Shown here piece after piece: positions 53,351-62,771 of a stretch of 64,000 nt of DNA (position 1 is the stretch's first letter; each line of letters starts with the position of its first letter). The notes beneath the pieces are model-generated. The model did no database searches. It worked only from the letters and a program-made list of their open reading frames with translations, and had not been told where the DNA came from. The DNA is from Methanoregula formicica SMSP (lineage in GTDB: Archaea; Halobacteriota; Methanomicrobia; Methanomicrobiales; Methanospirillaceae). The stretch spans positions 1 to 64,000 of the forward strand of contig NC_019943.1 of the NCBI RefSeq assembly GCF_000327485.1, read 5' to 3'. Position numbers and translations under genes: made by a program.

Positions 53351-54151
53351 ATGAAGGTCATTATCCCCCTCGTCGTTTTCCTTGTTATCGGATGCATTGC
53401 GGCTGCCGGATGCACCTCTGCCCTGAACAGCACGGCACCGGTCACGACTACACCCATCCCGCAGGAACCCCGTCCGCAGTATGTCATTGGTGTCGATGCA
53501 GACTTCCCGCCGTTTTCATCGCAGGACAGTACCGGGAACTTCTCCGGCTTTGATATCGATACCGCCCGCCGCGTTGCGGAGATCGAAGGCTTCGATGTGA
53601 CCTTCGTGGCAATTCCCTGGGACAGCGCAATTTCTTCCCTTGAGAGCGGAAAGGTCGATATGATCTGGTCGGGCATGACGGTCTCCCCCGAACGGAGCGC
53701 CTGGGTGAACTTCTCGGTTCCGTACTACCGCGTGACCCGGAGCATTGCTGTCCGCGAGGGATCCGGGTTCACGATGGAGGATTTCAACACGGGGAAGATC
53801 CGGATCGGTGCCCAGGCGGGATCGACCGAGCAGGAGTGGGTTGAAGTGAACCTCATCGAAACCGGCAGGCTGCCGGAGGCAAACCTCTCCCTGTACAAGG
53901 ATATCTCCAGCATGACGGGGGCTCTCGTGAACGGCACCGTTGATGCCACCCTTGTCCAGGCCCCGACGCAGGCCCGCGCCATCCATGGAAAACCGTTAGT
54001 TGTCATCGGGAATACCATGGACGAGGACACGTACGCGGTGGCGATCCGGAACAACGATACCCGCCTGCAGGCAACAATCGATCACGGGCTTGGCATTCTG
54101 ATGAGTGATCCCGTGTGGCAGGAGATGAAGGCAAAGCACGGGCTGCAGTAG
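53351..54151 (+). CDS. Family 3 solute-binding lipoprotein
   Basis: 266 residues. Signal peptide and lipobox IAAAGC, with the lipidated cysteine at about 21, then a Thr/Pro linker (STAPVTTTPIPQEP) to hold the domain off the membrane. The periplasmic-binding fold begins YVIGVDADFPPFSSQD and has FDIDTARRVAEIEGF and VDMIWSGMTVSPER, an amino-acid-binding type. No permease or ATPase is adjacent. ATG 53351 starts the signal peptide. Confidence 0.9.
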   Translation: MKVIIPLVVFLVIGCIAAAGCTSALNSTAPVTTTPIPQEPRPQYVIGVDADFPPFSSQDSTGNFSGFDIDTARRVAEIEGFDVTFVAIPWDSAISSLESGKVDMIWSGMTVSPERSAWVNFSVPYYRVTRSIAVREGSGFTMEDFNTGKIRIGAQAGSTEQEWVEVNLIETGRLPEANLSLYKDISSMTGALVNGTVDATLVQAPTQARAIHGKPLVVIGNTMDEDTYAVAIRNNDTRLQATIDHGLGILMSDPVWQEMKAKHGLQ

Positions 54152-54326
54152 CGGGCAGATCCCTTAGTGCGGGTATCCTTGCGATCAGCCTTACATTTTT
54201 CACCCTGTTTTTTCACCAGTCATTCCCAAACGAAGAGGTATTTTACAAATGCATCCTTCCCTTTAGGCGCGTCTGCCGGTCGCCGGTAGCGAAAGGGATA
54301 TACTGCGCAGAAGAAATGGATTACTG

Positions 54327-57155
54327 ATGCCGGACAGCATTCGCGTCCTCTATGTTGATGACGAGAGCGACCTGCTTGAGGTGGGAAAACTCTTTCTTGA
54401 GGAGAGCGGGGAATTTTCGGTCACGACCATTGTCTCGCCGAAGGCAGCCTTGGATCTCCTCCACAAGGAGCATTTCGACGCGATTATCTCGGATTACCAG
54501 ATGGATGAACTGGATGGGATCCGGTTCTTGCAGGCTGTCCGCGAGCGGTTCCCTATTGTCCCCTTCATCCTCTTCACCGGACGAGGCCGTGAAGAGGTTG
54601 TAATCCAGGCCCTCAACAACGGCGCCGATTTCTATCTTCAGAAAGGTGGAGATCCTGAGGCGCAGTTTGCCGAGCTTGCCCACAAAATCCGGCAGGCTGT
54701 CCGGACAAAGCAGGCAGAACAGTCCCTTGCCGAAAACCGGGATTATCTCGAGCGGATCTATGCCTCTGTCCAGGGGGGGATCCTCATCATCGATGCAAAA
54801 ACCCACGAAATCCTCGACCTGAACCCTGCGGCCGAAAAGATGATGGGGAGGGCAAAGGACCAGATCCTTGGCAGGGTCTGCCACGAGTTCATCTGCCCGG
54901 CAGAACAGGGCCGGTGCCCGATCACGGACCTGCACCTGGAAGTGGATAACTCCGAGCGCATCATCCTGACGGCAGATGGCGGGAAGCGGGATATCATCAA
55001 GTACGTGGTCCCGTTCAACCTCCACGGCCGGGAGTGCCTGCTGGAAACTTTCCTCGATAATACCGAGCGGAAACAAGCAACGGATAACCTGAAAGAGGCA
55101 TATGAGAGACTGACCGTTGCCGAAGAGGAACTCCGGCAGAATTACGAGGCTATCAGTAAAAAAGAGCTGGCGCTCCGGGGCCGGGAGAAGCAGCTTGCGG
55201 AGACCAACACCTATCTCTCCAACCTCACCTCGTATGCGGCAAACCCAATCGTGATTTGGGATGTCAATTCGCGCATCACCGGGTTCAACAAGGCGTTTGA
55301 GAAGCTGACCGGCTTTGCCGAATCGAACGTGCTGGGGCGTGACTTCGATGTCCTGTTCCCCGATGAGTCGCGCAAAAGTTCCCTCGACCTCGTCTGCCGG
55401 GCGCTGTTCGGCGAGAAATGGGAAGGCGTCGAGATCCCGGTCAAGACAATCCATGGCGCGACCCGGACGGTGCTCTGGAACTCGGCAAACATCTATGCAG
55501 AAGACGGGATCACCCCGGTTGCCACCATTGCGATGGGGACCGACATAACCGAGCGGAAAAAAGCAGAAGTGGAACTGCTCCAGAGTAATACGGAACTCCA
55601 TAACGCGTACGAGCAGATTGCCCAGACAGAAGAAGAACTCCGGCAGAATTACGAGCAGCTGAGCGCCACCGAGGAGGAGCTGCGGCAGAATTATGAGACA
55701 CTCTCTCACCAGGAACAAGCACTCAGGGAGAGCGAGGAAAAGTTCCGGGTGCTGGTCGAGAGTTCGCTTGACGGTATTGTGATCACGGACTTTTCCGGGA
55801 TCCTGCTTTTCTCAAACGCAGCTGCCGGCCGCATTGTCGAGGCTGCCGATTACCCTTCCCTCATCGGCAAGATGAACATTCTGGAGTTTATCGCTCCCGC
55901 CTTCCGGCCTGAGGTGCTCCGTGACTTTGCCCAGGTGATGGGAGGCCGGGATGCTTATCTTGTCACCTATCAGCTCGTCACCGAGAAAGGAAGGGTGATT
56001 TGGGCCGAATGTATCGGGAGGAAAATTACTTTCGGGAAAATCCCCGCAATGCTTGTCTCCTTCCGGGATGTTACAAGCCGGAAGGAGGCGGAAGAAGTAC
56101 TCCGCGAGTCTGAAAAAAAATTTGTCACGGTCTTTCAGAACAATCCCGTTCCCCTCACCCTCACATCAGCGGATGGCGGGATGTTTGCCGATGTCAATGA
56201 GGCGTTCCTGAGCAGCACCGGGTACCTGCGGGAGGAAGTGATCGGAAAAACCCCAAGGGAGCTGGGGCTTTTTGTCAGCCCGGATGACATACCCCGGCTG
56301 GTCACGGAACTCCGTACAAAGCACCAGGTCAGCGGAATGGACCTGCCCTGCCGGACAAAGAATGGCGAGGTTCGTATCTGCCGGTTCTCCTCGCGGATCA
56401 TCATGATGGGCAGCACACCCCATGTTATCTCAACCGTAGAGGACGTCTCAGAGCGCATGAAAACCGAAGAAGCGCTTCAGCAGGCAAACAAGAAGCTCCA
56501 CCTCCTCTCGAGTATCACCCGGCACGATATCAAAAACCAGCTCATGACCCTGGACGGGTACATCAGCCTCATTGATAAGAAGAGCCCTGCCGGCTGCGAG
56601 CAGGAGATTGCCCGACTCAGGAAGGTGAGCAGGCAGATCTCAAGCATGATCCAGTTCACGAAGGACTACCAGCAGGTGGGAATAACAAGCCCCGTCTGGA
56701 CGGACCTCAGATCCCTGGTAGACGATGCAAAAAAGGGCGTTTCCCAAATGACTGCCACGGTCGGGAACGATATTCCGGCCGGGGCGGAAATCTATGCCGA
56801 TCCGCTTATCGCAAAAGTTTTCTTCAATCTTGTTGACAATGCCGTGCGCCACGGGGGGTCGGTCACCACCATCCGGTTTTCGCTTGCATCACGTAACGGT
56901 GACAGCACGATCGTCTGCGAAGACGATGGTACAGGCATTGCACCCGAGATGAGAAAGAAACTCTTCCGCAAAGGGTTCGGAAAGAACAACGGCTTTGGGC
57001 TGTTCCTCTCCCGCGAGGTCCTTGACATCACCGGTATAACGATACAGGAGACCGGTGAGCCGGGGAAAGGGGCACGATTCGAGATGAACATCCCAAAGGA
57101 GTCATTCCGGATGGCTGCCGGAAAAGACAATCGATCTCTTCCGGCTATTCCGTGA
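54327..57155 (+). CDS. Receiver-multiPAS-histidine kinase (large paralogue)
   Basis: 942 residues, soluble. Receiver about 5-120 with D56 and the same FTGRGREEVVIQ block as the kinase at 32-1855. Four PAS domains follow (about 145-250, 295-410, 475-595, 605-715). Two coiled-coil linkers carry repeats of EEELRQNYE (near 265 and 430-450), as in signalling helices. The kinase core has H733 in RHDIKNQLMTLDGY, N-box DNAVRHGG near 837, DDGTGIAP and a G2 motif FGLFLSRE. TATA-like GGATATACT at 54297-54304 fits a leaderless start at 54327. Signal unknown. Confidence 0.93.
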   Translation: MPDSIRVLYVDDESDLLEVGKLFLEESGEFSVTTIVSPKAALDLLHKEHFDAIISDYQMDELDGIRFLQAVRERFPIVPFILFTGRGREEVVIQALNNGADFYLQKGGDPEAQFAELAHKIRQAVRTKQAEQSLAENRDYLERIYASVQGGILIIDAKTHEILDLNPAAEKMMGRAKDQILGRVCHEFICPAEQGRCPITDLHLEVDNSERIILTADGGKRDIIKYVVPFNLHGRECLLETFLDNTERKQATDNLKEAYERLTVAEEELRQNYEAISKKELALRGREKQLAETNTYLSNLTSYAANPIVIWDVNSRITGFNKAFEKLTGFAESNVLGRDFDVLFPDESRKSSLDLVCRALFGEKWEGVEIPVKTIHGATRTVLWNSANIYAEDGITPVATIAMGTDITERKKAEVELLQSNTELHNAYEQIAQTEEELRQNYEQLSATEEELRQNYETLSHQEQALRESEEKFRVLVESSLDGIVITDFSGILLFSNAAAGRIVEAADYPSLIGKMNILEFIAPAFRPEVLRDFAQVMGGRDAYLVTYQLVTEKGRVIWAECIGRKITFGKIPAMLVSFRDVTSRKEAEEVLRESEKKFVTVFQNNPVPLTLTSADGGMFADVNEAFLSSTGYLREEVIGKTPRELGLFVSPDDIPRLVTELRTKHQVSGMDLPCRTKNGEVRICRFSSRIIMMGSTPHVISTVEDVSERMKTEEALQQANKKLHLLSSITRHDIKNQLMTLDGYISLIDKKSPAGCEQEIARLRKVSRQISSMIQFTKDYQQVGITSPVWTDLRSLVDDAKKGVSQMTATVGNDIPAGAEIYADPLIAKVFFNLVDNAVRHGGSVTTIRFSLASRNGDSTIVCEDDGTGIAPEMRKKLFRKGFGKNNGFGLFLSREVLDITGITIQETGEPGKGARFEMNIPKESFRMAAGKDNRSLPAIP

Positions 57156-57194
57156 ATCCTCACCGATCCGGCAATCCGGGTCCGGATACCGGTC

Positions 57195-58343
57195 TCACTG
57201 CGCCATCAGGTACTCGTATGCCTCGAGCGCTGCTTTTGCCCCATCCCCGGATGCGATGATGATCTGTTTGCTCTTTTCATTGGTGACATCGCCTGCGGCA
57301 AAGACGCCGGGCTGGCTTGTGCAGCCGTTGATATCGACAATGACCTCCCCGCGATCGTTCAGGTTCACAAAACCGTCCAGGATATCAGTATTGGGGATCC
57401 AGCCAATCTCGACAAAAATGCCGTCAAGACTGATCTGACGCTCCACACCATTCGCGTCGCGGATCGTGACACCGGTCAGGAACGGGTCTCCGTGAAGAGC
57501 GGTGACATACGTGTGCTCGTGAACTGCGATGCTGCCAATGGTTTTCAGCCGTTCCAGGTAGATCGGGTCCGCCCTGATGCTGCTGCGCACAATGAGATTG
57601 ACTGACAATGCAATCCGGCTCATCTCGATTGCGGTCTGGACTGCAGAGTTCCCGCCGCCAACGACCGCGATTTTTTTTCCTTTATAGAGGGGTCCGTCGC
57701 AGGTTGAACAGATCGAGATCCCGCGCCCGATGAAACGCTCCTCCCCGAGAACATCAAGCTTCCGCGGCCGCTTGCCCTGCGTGAGGATAAGTGCCCTGGC
57801 CCGGATGGTCTTGCCCGTGGCTGTCGTTACGGTGAAATCCTGCTGGTTGCGTGTAACCGAGGTAACCCTGTCCAGTTGCAGCCGTATGTTGAATGTACGG
57901 ACCTGCTCTTCGAACTTCTTCATCAGGTCTTCCCCCGTGATCATCCGGTAGCCCATGTAGTTCTCGATCGCCCACGACTCCAGCGCCTGCCCGCCGATGT
58001 TCTCGCTGATAATCAGGGTATTGAGCATCTTCCTTGCACAATAGACTCCCGCCGTGAGGCCGGCCGGGCCGGCCCCGACAATCAGGACGTCATACTTGTC
58101 CGGGGCCTTTTCCTTCCCAAAGAGTTCCGTCAGGCGCTCGGCATCGAACCCGACGATCACTTCGCTGTCCACAACAATGACCGGGACGCCCCGCTGGCCG
58201 GAGATCTCGATCATTTTTTGTGCCTTTTCAGCATCGGCACCCACATCGATGCTCTCGTAGGGGACGCCATTCTTGTCAAGGAACGCCTTGGCCATCCGGC
58301 AGTAGGGGCAGTTCTGGGTAGAATAGACGGTGACTCTGGTCAT
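57195..58343 (-). CDS. Glutaredoxin-thioredoxin reductase fusion
   Basis: 382 residues. Glutaredoxin-like domain about 1-80 with CPYC (C12, C15) and GVPVIVV. Then a thioredoxin-reductase-like flavoprotein: FAD motif VGAGPAGLTAGVY, redox pair C212/C215 in ICSTCDGPLY, the second nucleotide motif VVGGGNSAVQTA and a C-terminal VFAAGDVTNE. The fused domain could receive electrons from the reductase and pass them to target disulfides. ATG 58343 begins the glutaredoxin; the in-frame region upstream is not protein-like. Confidence 0.92.
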   Translation of the reverse strand: MTRVTVYSTQNCPYCRMAKAFLDKNGVPYESIDVGADAEKAQKMIEISGQRGVPVIVVDSEVIVGFDAERLTELFGKEKAPDKYDVLIVGAGPAGLTAGVYCARKMLNTLIISENIGGQALESWAIENYMGYRMITGEDLMKKFEEQVRTFNIRLQLDRVTSVTRNQQDFTVTTATGKTIRARALILTQGKRPRKLDVLGEERFIGRGISICSTCDGPLYKGKKIAVVGGGNSAVQTAIEMSRIALSVNLIVRSSIRADPIYLERLKTIGSIAVHEHTYVTALHGDPFLTGVTIRDANGVERQISLDGIFVEIGWIPNTDILDGFVNLNDRGEVIVDINGCTSQPGVFAAGDVTNEKSKQIIIASGDGAKAALEAYEYLMAQ

Positions 58344-58489
58344 TAAGCCGGAAAGGGTTCCGGAATGATATAAACATATTGCCGGCAGCATGAGGCGGGT
58401 GGCGGTCGTCCTTATCGCAACCTTCTTTTTGGACAAGTCCCAATACACCTTTGGATACATCCATGGACACCGCCTGTTCCGTTCCGGGG

Positions 58490-59818
58490 ATGAGGAGATA
58501 CGCCCTTTTCTTTCTTGTACTGCTCCTCGCTCTCTGCATCCCCGTGACAGGGGCGGAACCCTCCCCCACGCCCGATCCGGCGATATACCTCAACTTCAAC
58601 GAGGAGGGAGGGATGACGGCTCTCGATGCCTCGGGCCATTACAACCCCGGCATTATCATGGGGGCCGAGCGAACCCGGTCCGGGATGTGCTGGGGAGCGC
58701 TCCTCTTCAATGGCACGGGAGAGTACGTCAGCATCCCGTACACGGAGCGAAACCATCCGCGGCAAAACATCACGGTCTCGACATGGTTCTACGTAGACTC
58801 CTACAACCCCCAGACCCTTGTCTCCAGTTACCAGAACGGGGGCTACTGGCTGGGATTCGGTGACGGGAACGACCTATGGTGGACCATTACTACCGAACGC
58901 TCAGGAGCTGTCTCCGTCCCGGTCCTTCACGAAGGAATTGCGCTCCGGCAGTGGCATCATGTCACCGGCACCTATGACGGCACATCCGCGAAGATCTACC
59001 TGGACGGGTCTCTCCGGAACCGGGCCAATGCCTCCGGGCCCCTCCACTATGAGTACCAGAATTCCGTTCTCCTCGGAGCGGATGCCGGAGAGGGAGAAAC
59101 GCCTGACACCGCCTGCCCGCGTTTCCTGAAGGGTGGGCTCGATGATGTGAGGATCTATGACACGGCGCTGACCTACTCTGAGGTTATGGAAGACCGGTTC
59201 CGCTGCTCTGCCGAGCCGGGAAAGATCCCGCGTGTTGTGGAGAACGAGACCTTCGCCCTCCCCTCCTGCCTCTCCAGTTCCGGGTCGCTCGTGCTTGCCG
59301 AAGGGCAGTCTGCGAAGAGGACACTCCTTTTTTCCGACATCGCAGAGAACGGGACCTGGTCGGTTTCCGTGCCGCCGGGCTCGGTGCTGGTTGTCAAAGC
59401 CCGCGATCTCTATTCCTCGTCGTACCCCGATGCCTGGTATGTCGAGATCGCTGACGGGAACCAGCGCGTTGACCGGTCGATTGCCTTCCCCGGCACCAAC
59501 AATGCACCGGTAGACGGTGTGATACCGTCAGGGAATGCTATGGTCACAATCCGGTATTATGACGGCAAGTACCGCTTCCCGGCCAGTGTCGAGGTGACAT
59601 TCGAGTGCCGTGCTGCCCCACCCCATCCCGTCCAAGTCATCCCGAAAAATATCCTTGCAAATACCGGGATCGTGATCTATTCTGCCTCCTGGGCAACCCT
59701 GATCGCCGTGCTGGTTGTCGTTGTCTGGCTGCACCGGAGAAAGGTTGCACGGAAAGCAGCCATGGAAAAAGAAGACCCCTGCAACACACCTGAGGAGACC
59801 GGGAAAAAAGAGGATTAA
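58490..59818 (+). CDS. Surface LamG-domain protein with a C-terminal anchor
   Basis: 442 residues. Signal peptide (about 1-21, RRYALFFLVLLLALCIP) and a LamG/concanavalin-type domain from about 28 to 225 (AIYLNFNEEGGMTALDASG, YVSIPYTE, QWHHVTGTYDGTSAKIYLDG, GGLDDVRIYDTALT). A beta domain (about 235-385), one hydrophobic helix near 395-420 and a basic-acidic tail complete it. Exposed at the cell surface, perhaps carbohydrate-binding. ATG 58463 and 58451 are in frame upstream; 58490 gives the cleaner signal peptide. Confidence 0.84.
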   Translation: MRRYALFFLVLLLALCIPVTGAEPSPTPDPAIYLNFNEEGGMTALDASGHYNPGIIMGAERTRSGMCWGALLFNGTGEYVSIPYTERNHPRQNITVSTWFYVDSYNPQTLVSSYQNGGYWLGFGDGNDLWWTITTERSGAVSVPVLHEGIALRQWHHVTGTYDGTSAKIYLDGSLRNRANASGPLHYEYQNSVLLGADAGEGETPDTACPRFLKGGLDDVRIYDTALTYSEVMEDRFRCSAEPGKIPRVVENETFALPSCLSSSGSLVLAEGQSAKRTLLFSDIAENGTWSVSVPPGSVLVVKARDLYSSSYPDAWYVEIADGNQRVDRSIAFPGTNNAPVDGVIPSGNAMVTIRYYDGKYRFPASVEVTFECRAAPPHPVQVIPKNILANTGIVIYSASWATLIAVLVVVVWLHRRKVARKAAMEKEDPCNTPEETGKKED

Positions 59819-59823
59819 GACCC

Positions 59824-60327
59824 TTACAGCGTGATTTCCTTAAACTGCTTGCCAAAGACCCCGCAGATCGGGCACTTATCGGGGACTTTACCCAGTTCTA
59901 TGTTTCCGCAGACAGGGCAGAGGAATACCTTCTCCCGCCCGATGTCATGGCCTGCTTTGATGGCGTCAAGCGCCTTCTTGTAGAGCGCTGCATGGACCTG
60001 CTCGGCCTTCATCGCGTGCGTGAACGCCAGGACCGCATCAGTCTTCTTCTCGGCCTCGGCTTCTTTGATGAACCCGGGGTACATGGACTCGTACTCATGG
60101 GTCTCCCCCCCGATTGCACCTTCAAGGTTAGCTGCCGTTGTGCCGACAGCGGACATGACCTTTAACAGCTTCTTTGCGTGGATGGCCTCGGCCTCGGAGG
60201 CTGCGAAAAAGAGCGTGGCTACACCCTTGAACCCCTCCTCGGCGGCCTTGTCGGAGAAGGCTTTGTACTTGCGGTTGGCCTGCGATTCGCCGGCATACGC
60301 TTCCTTTACATTGTCGATGGTTGCCAT
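59824..60327 (-). CDS. Rubrerythrin
   Basis: Reduces peroxide with a diiron centre; 167 residues. The four-helix ferritin-like part has the iron ligands in GESQANRKY, FAASEAEAIHAKKL and MKAEQVHAALY. A C-terminal rubredoxin domain has CPVCGN and CPICG. Layout and length are normal. The gene is within a group of redox genes (57195-64000), a plausible oxygen-defence set. Single gene, convergent with the LamG gene. Confidence 0.95.
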   Translation of the reverse strand: MATIDNVKEAYAGESQANRKYKAFSDKAAEEGFKGVATLFFAASEAEAIHAKKLLKVMSAVGTTAANLEGAIGGETHEYESMYPGFIKEAEAEKKTDAVLAFTHAMKAEQVHAALYKKALDAIKAGHDIGREKVFLCPVCGNIELGKVPDKCPICGVFGKQFKEITL

Positions 60328-60484
60328 AGGGGATGATATGGAGACGGGTTCATTTAAAGATTATTTATGAGGCAGGGGGCCCCGAAAGAGATATTTTCAG
60401 GTGAGATAATTTAAGATGTATAAAATGCAACCTTAAAGCCATGTCCATGATCCGGGCGGGCAGGGGGCTGATGGTATAAGGAAG

Positions 60485-61138
60485 ATGAAAGATATTCCGG
60501 CGCTTGATCGTCCCCGGGAGAAGATTGCCCGTAAGGGGGCCGTTGCCCTCACGGACGCAGAACTCGTGGAGGCGATCCTCGGGAGGGGAACGCGGCAGCG
60601 GGATGTCAGGGAGATAGCCCGGGACATCTGCGGCCTGCTGAAAGATAGGGAGCCGATGCGGTACGAGGAGATCTGTGCCATCGAGGGGATCGGCCCGACA
60701 AAAGCCTCGCAGATCCTGGCCTGCTTTGAGATCGGGAGGCGGTACTATTCAAAGGACCATGATACTGCCCGAGTGACACGGCCGGATGACATCCTCCCCC
60801 TCGTCGCCCACCTGCGGGACAAGCGGCAGGAGCACTTCTGCTGTATCACGCTCAACGGGGCGGGGGAGGTTCTGGGAAACCGCATCATCACCATCGGGCT
60901 CTTAAACCACAGCCTTGTCCACCCGCGCGAAGTCTTTGCCGATGCGATCCTGGACCGGGCAGCCTCGATCATCTGCGTCCACAACCACCCCTCGGGATCC
61001 CTTGAGCCAAGCTCGCAGGACATCGCCATCACGGCCCAGCTGAAGGAGGCGGGAGCGCTTGTGGGCATCCAGCTCATCGACCACCTTATTGTCACAAAGA
61101 CCGGGCACCTGAGCATGCGGGAACGCGGGCTCGTGTGA
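60485..61138 (+). CDS. radC: RadC family JAB/MPN protein
   Basis: 217 residues. A helix-hairpin-helix region (about 45-90, IEGIGPTKASQILACFEIG) is followed by the JAB1/MPN metalloprotease-like domain with HNHPSGSLEPSSQD (the metal-binding HxHPS...D motif) and GALVGIQLIDHLIV. The N-terminal block IPALDRPREKIARKGAVALTDAELVEAILG is as in bacterial RadC. Its role in repair is not established despite the name. RadC is mainly bacterial, so transfer is likely. Confidence 0.92.
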   Translation: MKDIPALDRPREKIARKGAVALTDAELVEAILGRGTRQRDVREIARDICGLLKDREPMRYEEICAIEGIGPTKASQILACFEIGRRYYSKDHDTARVTRPDDILPLVAHLRDKRQEHFCCITLNGAGEVLGNRIITIGLLNHSLVHPREVFADAILDRAASIICVHNHPSGSLEPSSQDIAITAQLKEAGALVGIQLIDHLIVTKTGHLSMRERGLV

Positions 61139-61172
61139 GACGATAAGCTACAGGAAAAATGGGAGCTGCCCT

Positions 61173-61766
61173 TCAGGGATTGAGCGCGTTTCCGAGCGCC
61201 TGGCCCTTCTGGTAGGCGGCATCCAGGAGTTCCGGGTGGCGGGTAACATCGACGAGGGTGTCCATGTCGTTGATGAGAAGCTCGTCTGCGTACCTGGAGT
61301 CGATGATGTCACAGAACGCTTTGGCCGTGAGCCGGGCACCGACAAATGTCTCCGGGATCTTCATGCCGGATATGCAGATGAAGAGCACACGCCGGGTCGC
61401 CCGTTTCTCCGCGGGAATGAGCGATTCTTTACGGAGATACTTGGCCATGTAGAAGACCTGGCAGCGGTCCATGAAGGACTTGAGCTTGCCGGGAATGCCC
61501 ATACACATGATCGGCGTTGCGATGATGATGCCGTCCGCATCCCGGATCTTCGGGTAGAGCTCCTGCATGTCGTCGTCCATGGTGCAGGTCTCGTGATCCT
61601 TGCAGAAAAACATCTCCTGACAGTCCTCAAAACAGAGGGTTGCAAGGCTGATCTTCTCGACGCTGCAGCCTGCGTCTTCTGCCCCTTTTAGCGCCCGGTC
61701 GAGCAGCCGGGCTGTGTTTCCTTCAGGAAGCGGGCTCCCGAGGAACCCGATGATCCGGCCGGCCAT
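61173..61766 (-). CDS. Flavodoxin-fold NAD(P)H:FMN reductase-like protein
   Basis: 197 residues: IGFLGSPLPEGNTARLLD (FMN phosphate loop), cysteine-rich CFEDCQEMFFCKDHETC near 50, and IIIATPIMCMGIPGKLKSFMDR. It resembles the iron-sulfur flavoprotein family but the cysteine spacing departs from the usual C-x2-C-x2-C, so a 4Fe-4S cluster is not certain. ATG 61766 starts the flavodoxin fold. Compare the relative at 63601. Confidence 0.85.
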   Translation of the reverse strand: MAGRIIGFLGSPLPEGNTARLLDRALKGAEDAGCSVEKISLATLCFEDCQEMFFCKDHETCTMDDDMQELYPKIRDADGIIIATPIMCMGIPGKLKSFMDRCQVFYMAKYLRKESLIPAEKRATRRVLFICISGMKIPETFVGARLTAKAFCDIIDSRYADELLINDMDTLVDVTRHPELLDAAYQKGQALGNALNP

Positions 61767-61887
61767 ACTACAACTGGAGGAAAAGAGGACATATAGTTTT
61801 GCAAAAATTCCCTGAAGCCCCGTCGGAAACCTCCGACCGGGACTGGCATCAACACAACTCATATATATCATTCCGCCAGAGTGAAGG

Positions 61888-62130
61888 TTGGTGGTCCTTT
61901 TGACCGAACAGAAAACCTACAATGCCGGCCAGAAAGTAGGCCCTGGCAAATATGTCTGCATCGACTGCGGAAAAGAGCTGACGCTCGACAAGAGCGAGCA
62001 GGACCTCCGGAAGTGCCCGGCCTGTGCCTGCGAAGAGTACCAGTGCTTCCCGATGACGCACATCCGCCCGGACATCAAATCCGCGGATGATGTCAAGAAC
62101 CCGCCCAAGCGGGGAAAGAGCAACATTTAA
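61888..62130 (+). CDS. Small zinc-ribbon protein
   Basis: About 76-80 residues with a zinc ribbon CIDCGKEL...[11 protein letters not shown] and a basic C-terminus (PPKRGKSNI). Similar to the zinc-ribbon proteins with a YVCIDCGKE core; may be a rubredoxin-like electron carrier or zinc chaperone. The start is unclear: TTG 61888, GTG 61891 and TTG 61900 are in frame, and a TATA (ATATATAT, near 61860) sits ahead of them. Confidence 0.75.
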   Translation: MVVLLTEQKTYNAGQKVGPGKYVCIDCGKELTLDKSEQDLRKCPACACEEYQCFPMTHIRPDIKSADDVKNPPKRGKSNI

Positions 62131-62234
62131 TCGCACATTTTTCTTTTCGCACCGACCGTGTGAACGCTGGTGCCCTGCCGGGAATCGCCGGCACGAAGAT
62201 GCGTACCAGGACCAGACAGGATCATGGAGACAGC

Positions 62235-62360
62235 ATGGTAAATGTTTCAAAGGAAGGACAGGTCTTCAAGTGCGAGATCTGCGGTAACGTTGTTGTGGTG
62301 AAAGAGGCAGGCGGCGGAGAACTGATCTGCTGCGGCGAACCCATGGTTTTGGAGGAGTAA
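62235..62360 (+). CDS. Desulforedoxin-like mini-protein
   Basis: 41 residues, only the iron-binding domain of desulforedoxin/desulfoferrodoxin: KCEICGNVV...LICCGEPM, with the four cysteines that hold one Fe. The superoxide-reductase domain is absent. ATG 62235 follows GGAGA at 8 nt. It ends 3 nt before the AhpD-like gene, so the two are one operon. Confidence 0.85.
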   Translation: MVNVSKEGQVFKCEICGNVVVVKEAGGGELICCGEPMVLEE

Positions 62361-62363
62361 ACA

Positions 62364-62771
62364 ATGGTAGTGAAGAAAAAAACTGTCAGAAAAGCCCCGG
62401 TAAAAAAGCCGGCGGTGAAAGCAGCTGCGGGAAGGGGACTGAAGAAGCTTGAGACGAAAATTGGCAAGGTGCCGAAGTTCTTCAAGGAACTGACCACGAA
62501 CGAGCCCGAGATGTTCAAGATGGTGATGCGGTTTGAGGAGCACATCTGGGAGGACGGGGCGATCTCGAAGAAGACCAAGAAGCTGATTGCCATCGCCATC
62601 GCTGCGGCCCTCCGGGACCAGCACGCGGTTCGCGCCCAGCTGGCCGGCGCCGCAAACCTCGGCGTGACCAAGAGAGAGATCGAGGAAGCACTTCGCGTCA
62701 CGTTCCTCCTCTCGGGCATGCCCGCCTACGTGTACGGCAAGGCCCAGCTTGACGAAGTGATGAAGAAGTAA
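62364..62771 (+). CDS. AhpD/carboxymuconolactone decarboxylase-like protein with a Lys-rich tail
   Basis: 135 residues. The CMD domain covers about 45-135 (KTKKLIAIAIAAAL, GVTKREIEEALRVTFLLSGMP). The CxxC pair of peroxidase-active AhpD is missing; its place reads ALRDQHAVRAQL, so only the histidine is left. The first ~30 residues (VKKKTVRKAPVKKPAVK) are a basic tail like that of PurM in this window. Linked to desulforedoxin, which suggests an oxidative-stress role, but without the cysteines the chemistry is unclear. Confidence 0.85.
   Translation: MVVKKKTVRKAPVKKPAVKAAAGRGLKKLETKIGKVPKFFKELTTNEPEMFKMVMRFEEHIWEDGAISKKTKKLIAIAIAAALRDQHAVRAQLAGAANLGVTKREIEEALRVTFLLSGMPAYVYGKAQLDEVMKK

Noticed and set aside
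54321-55718. 465-residue minus-strand frame opposite the large kinase
   Set aside because: Mirror of a real coding gene with all diagnostic motifs on the plus strand; no domain seen.
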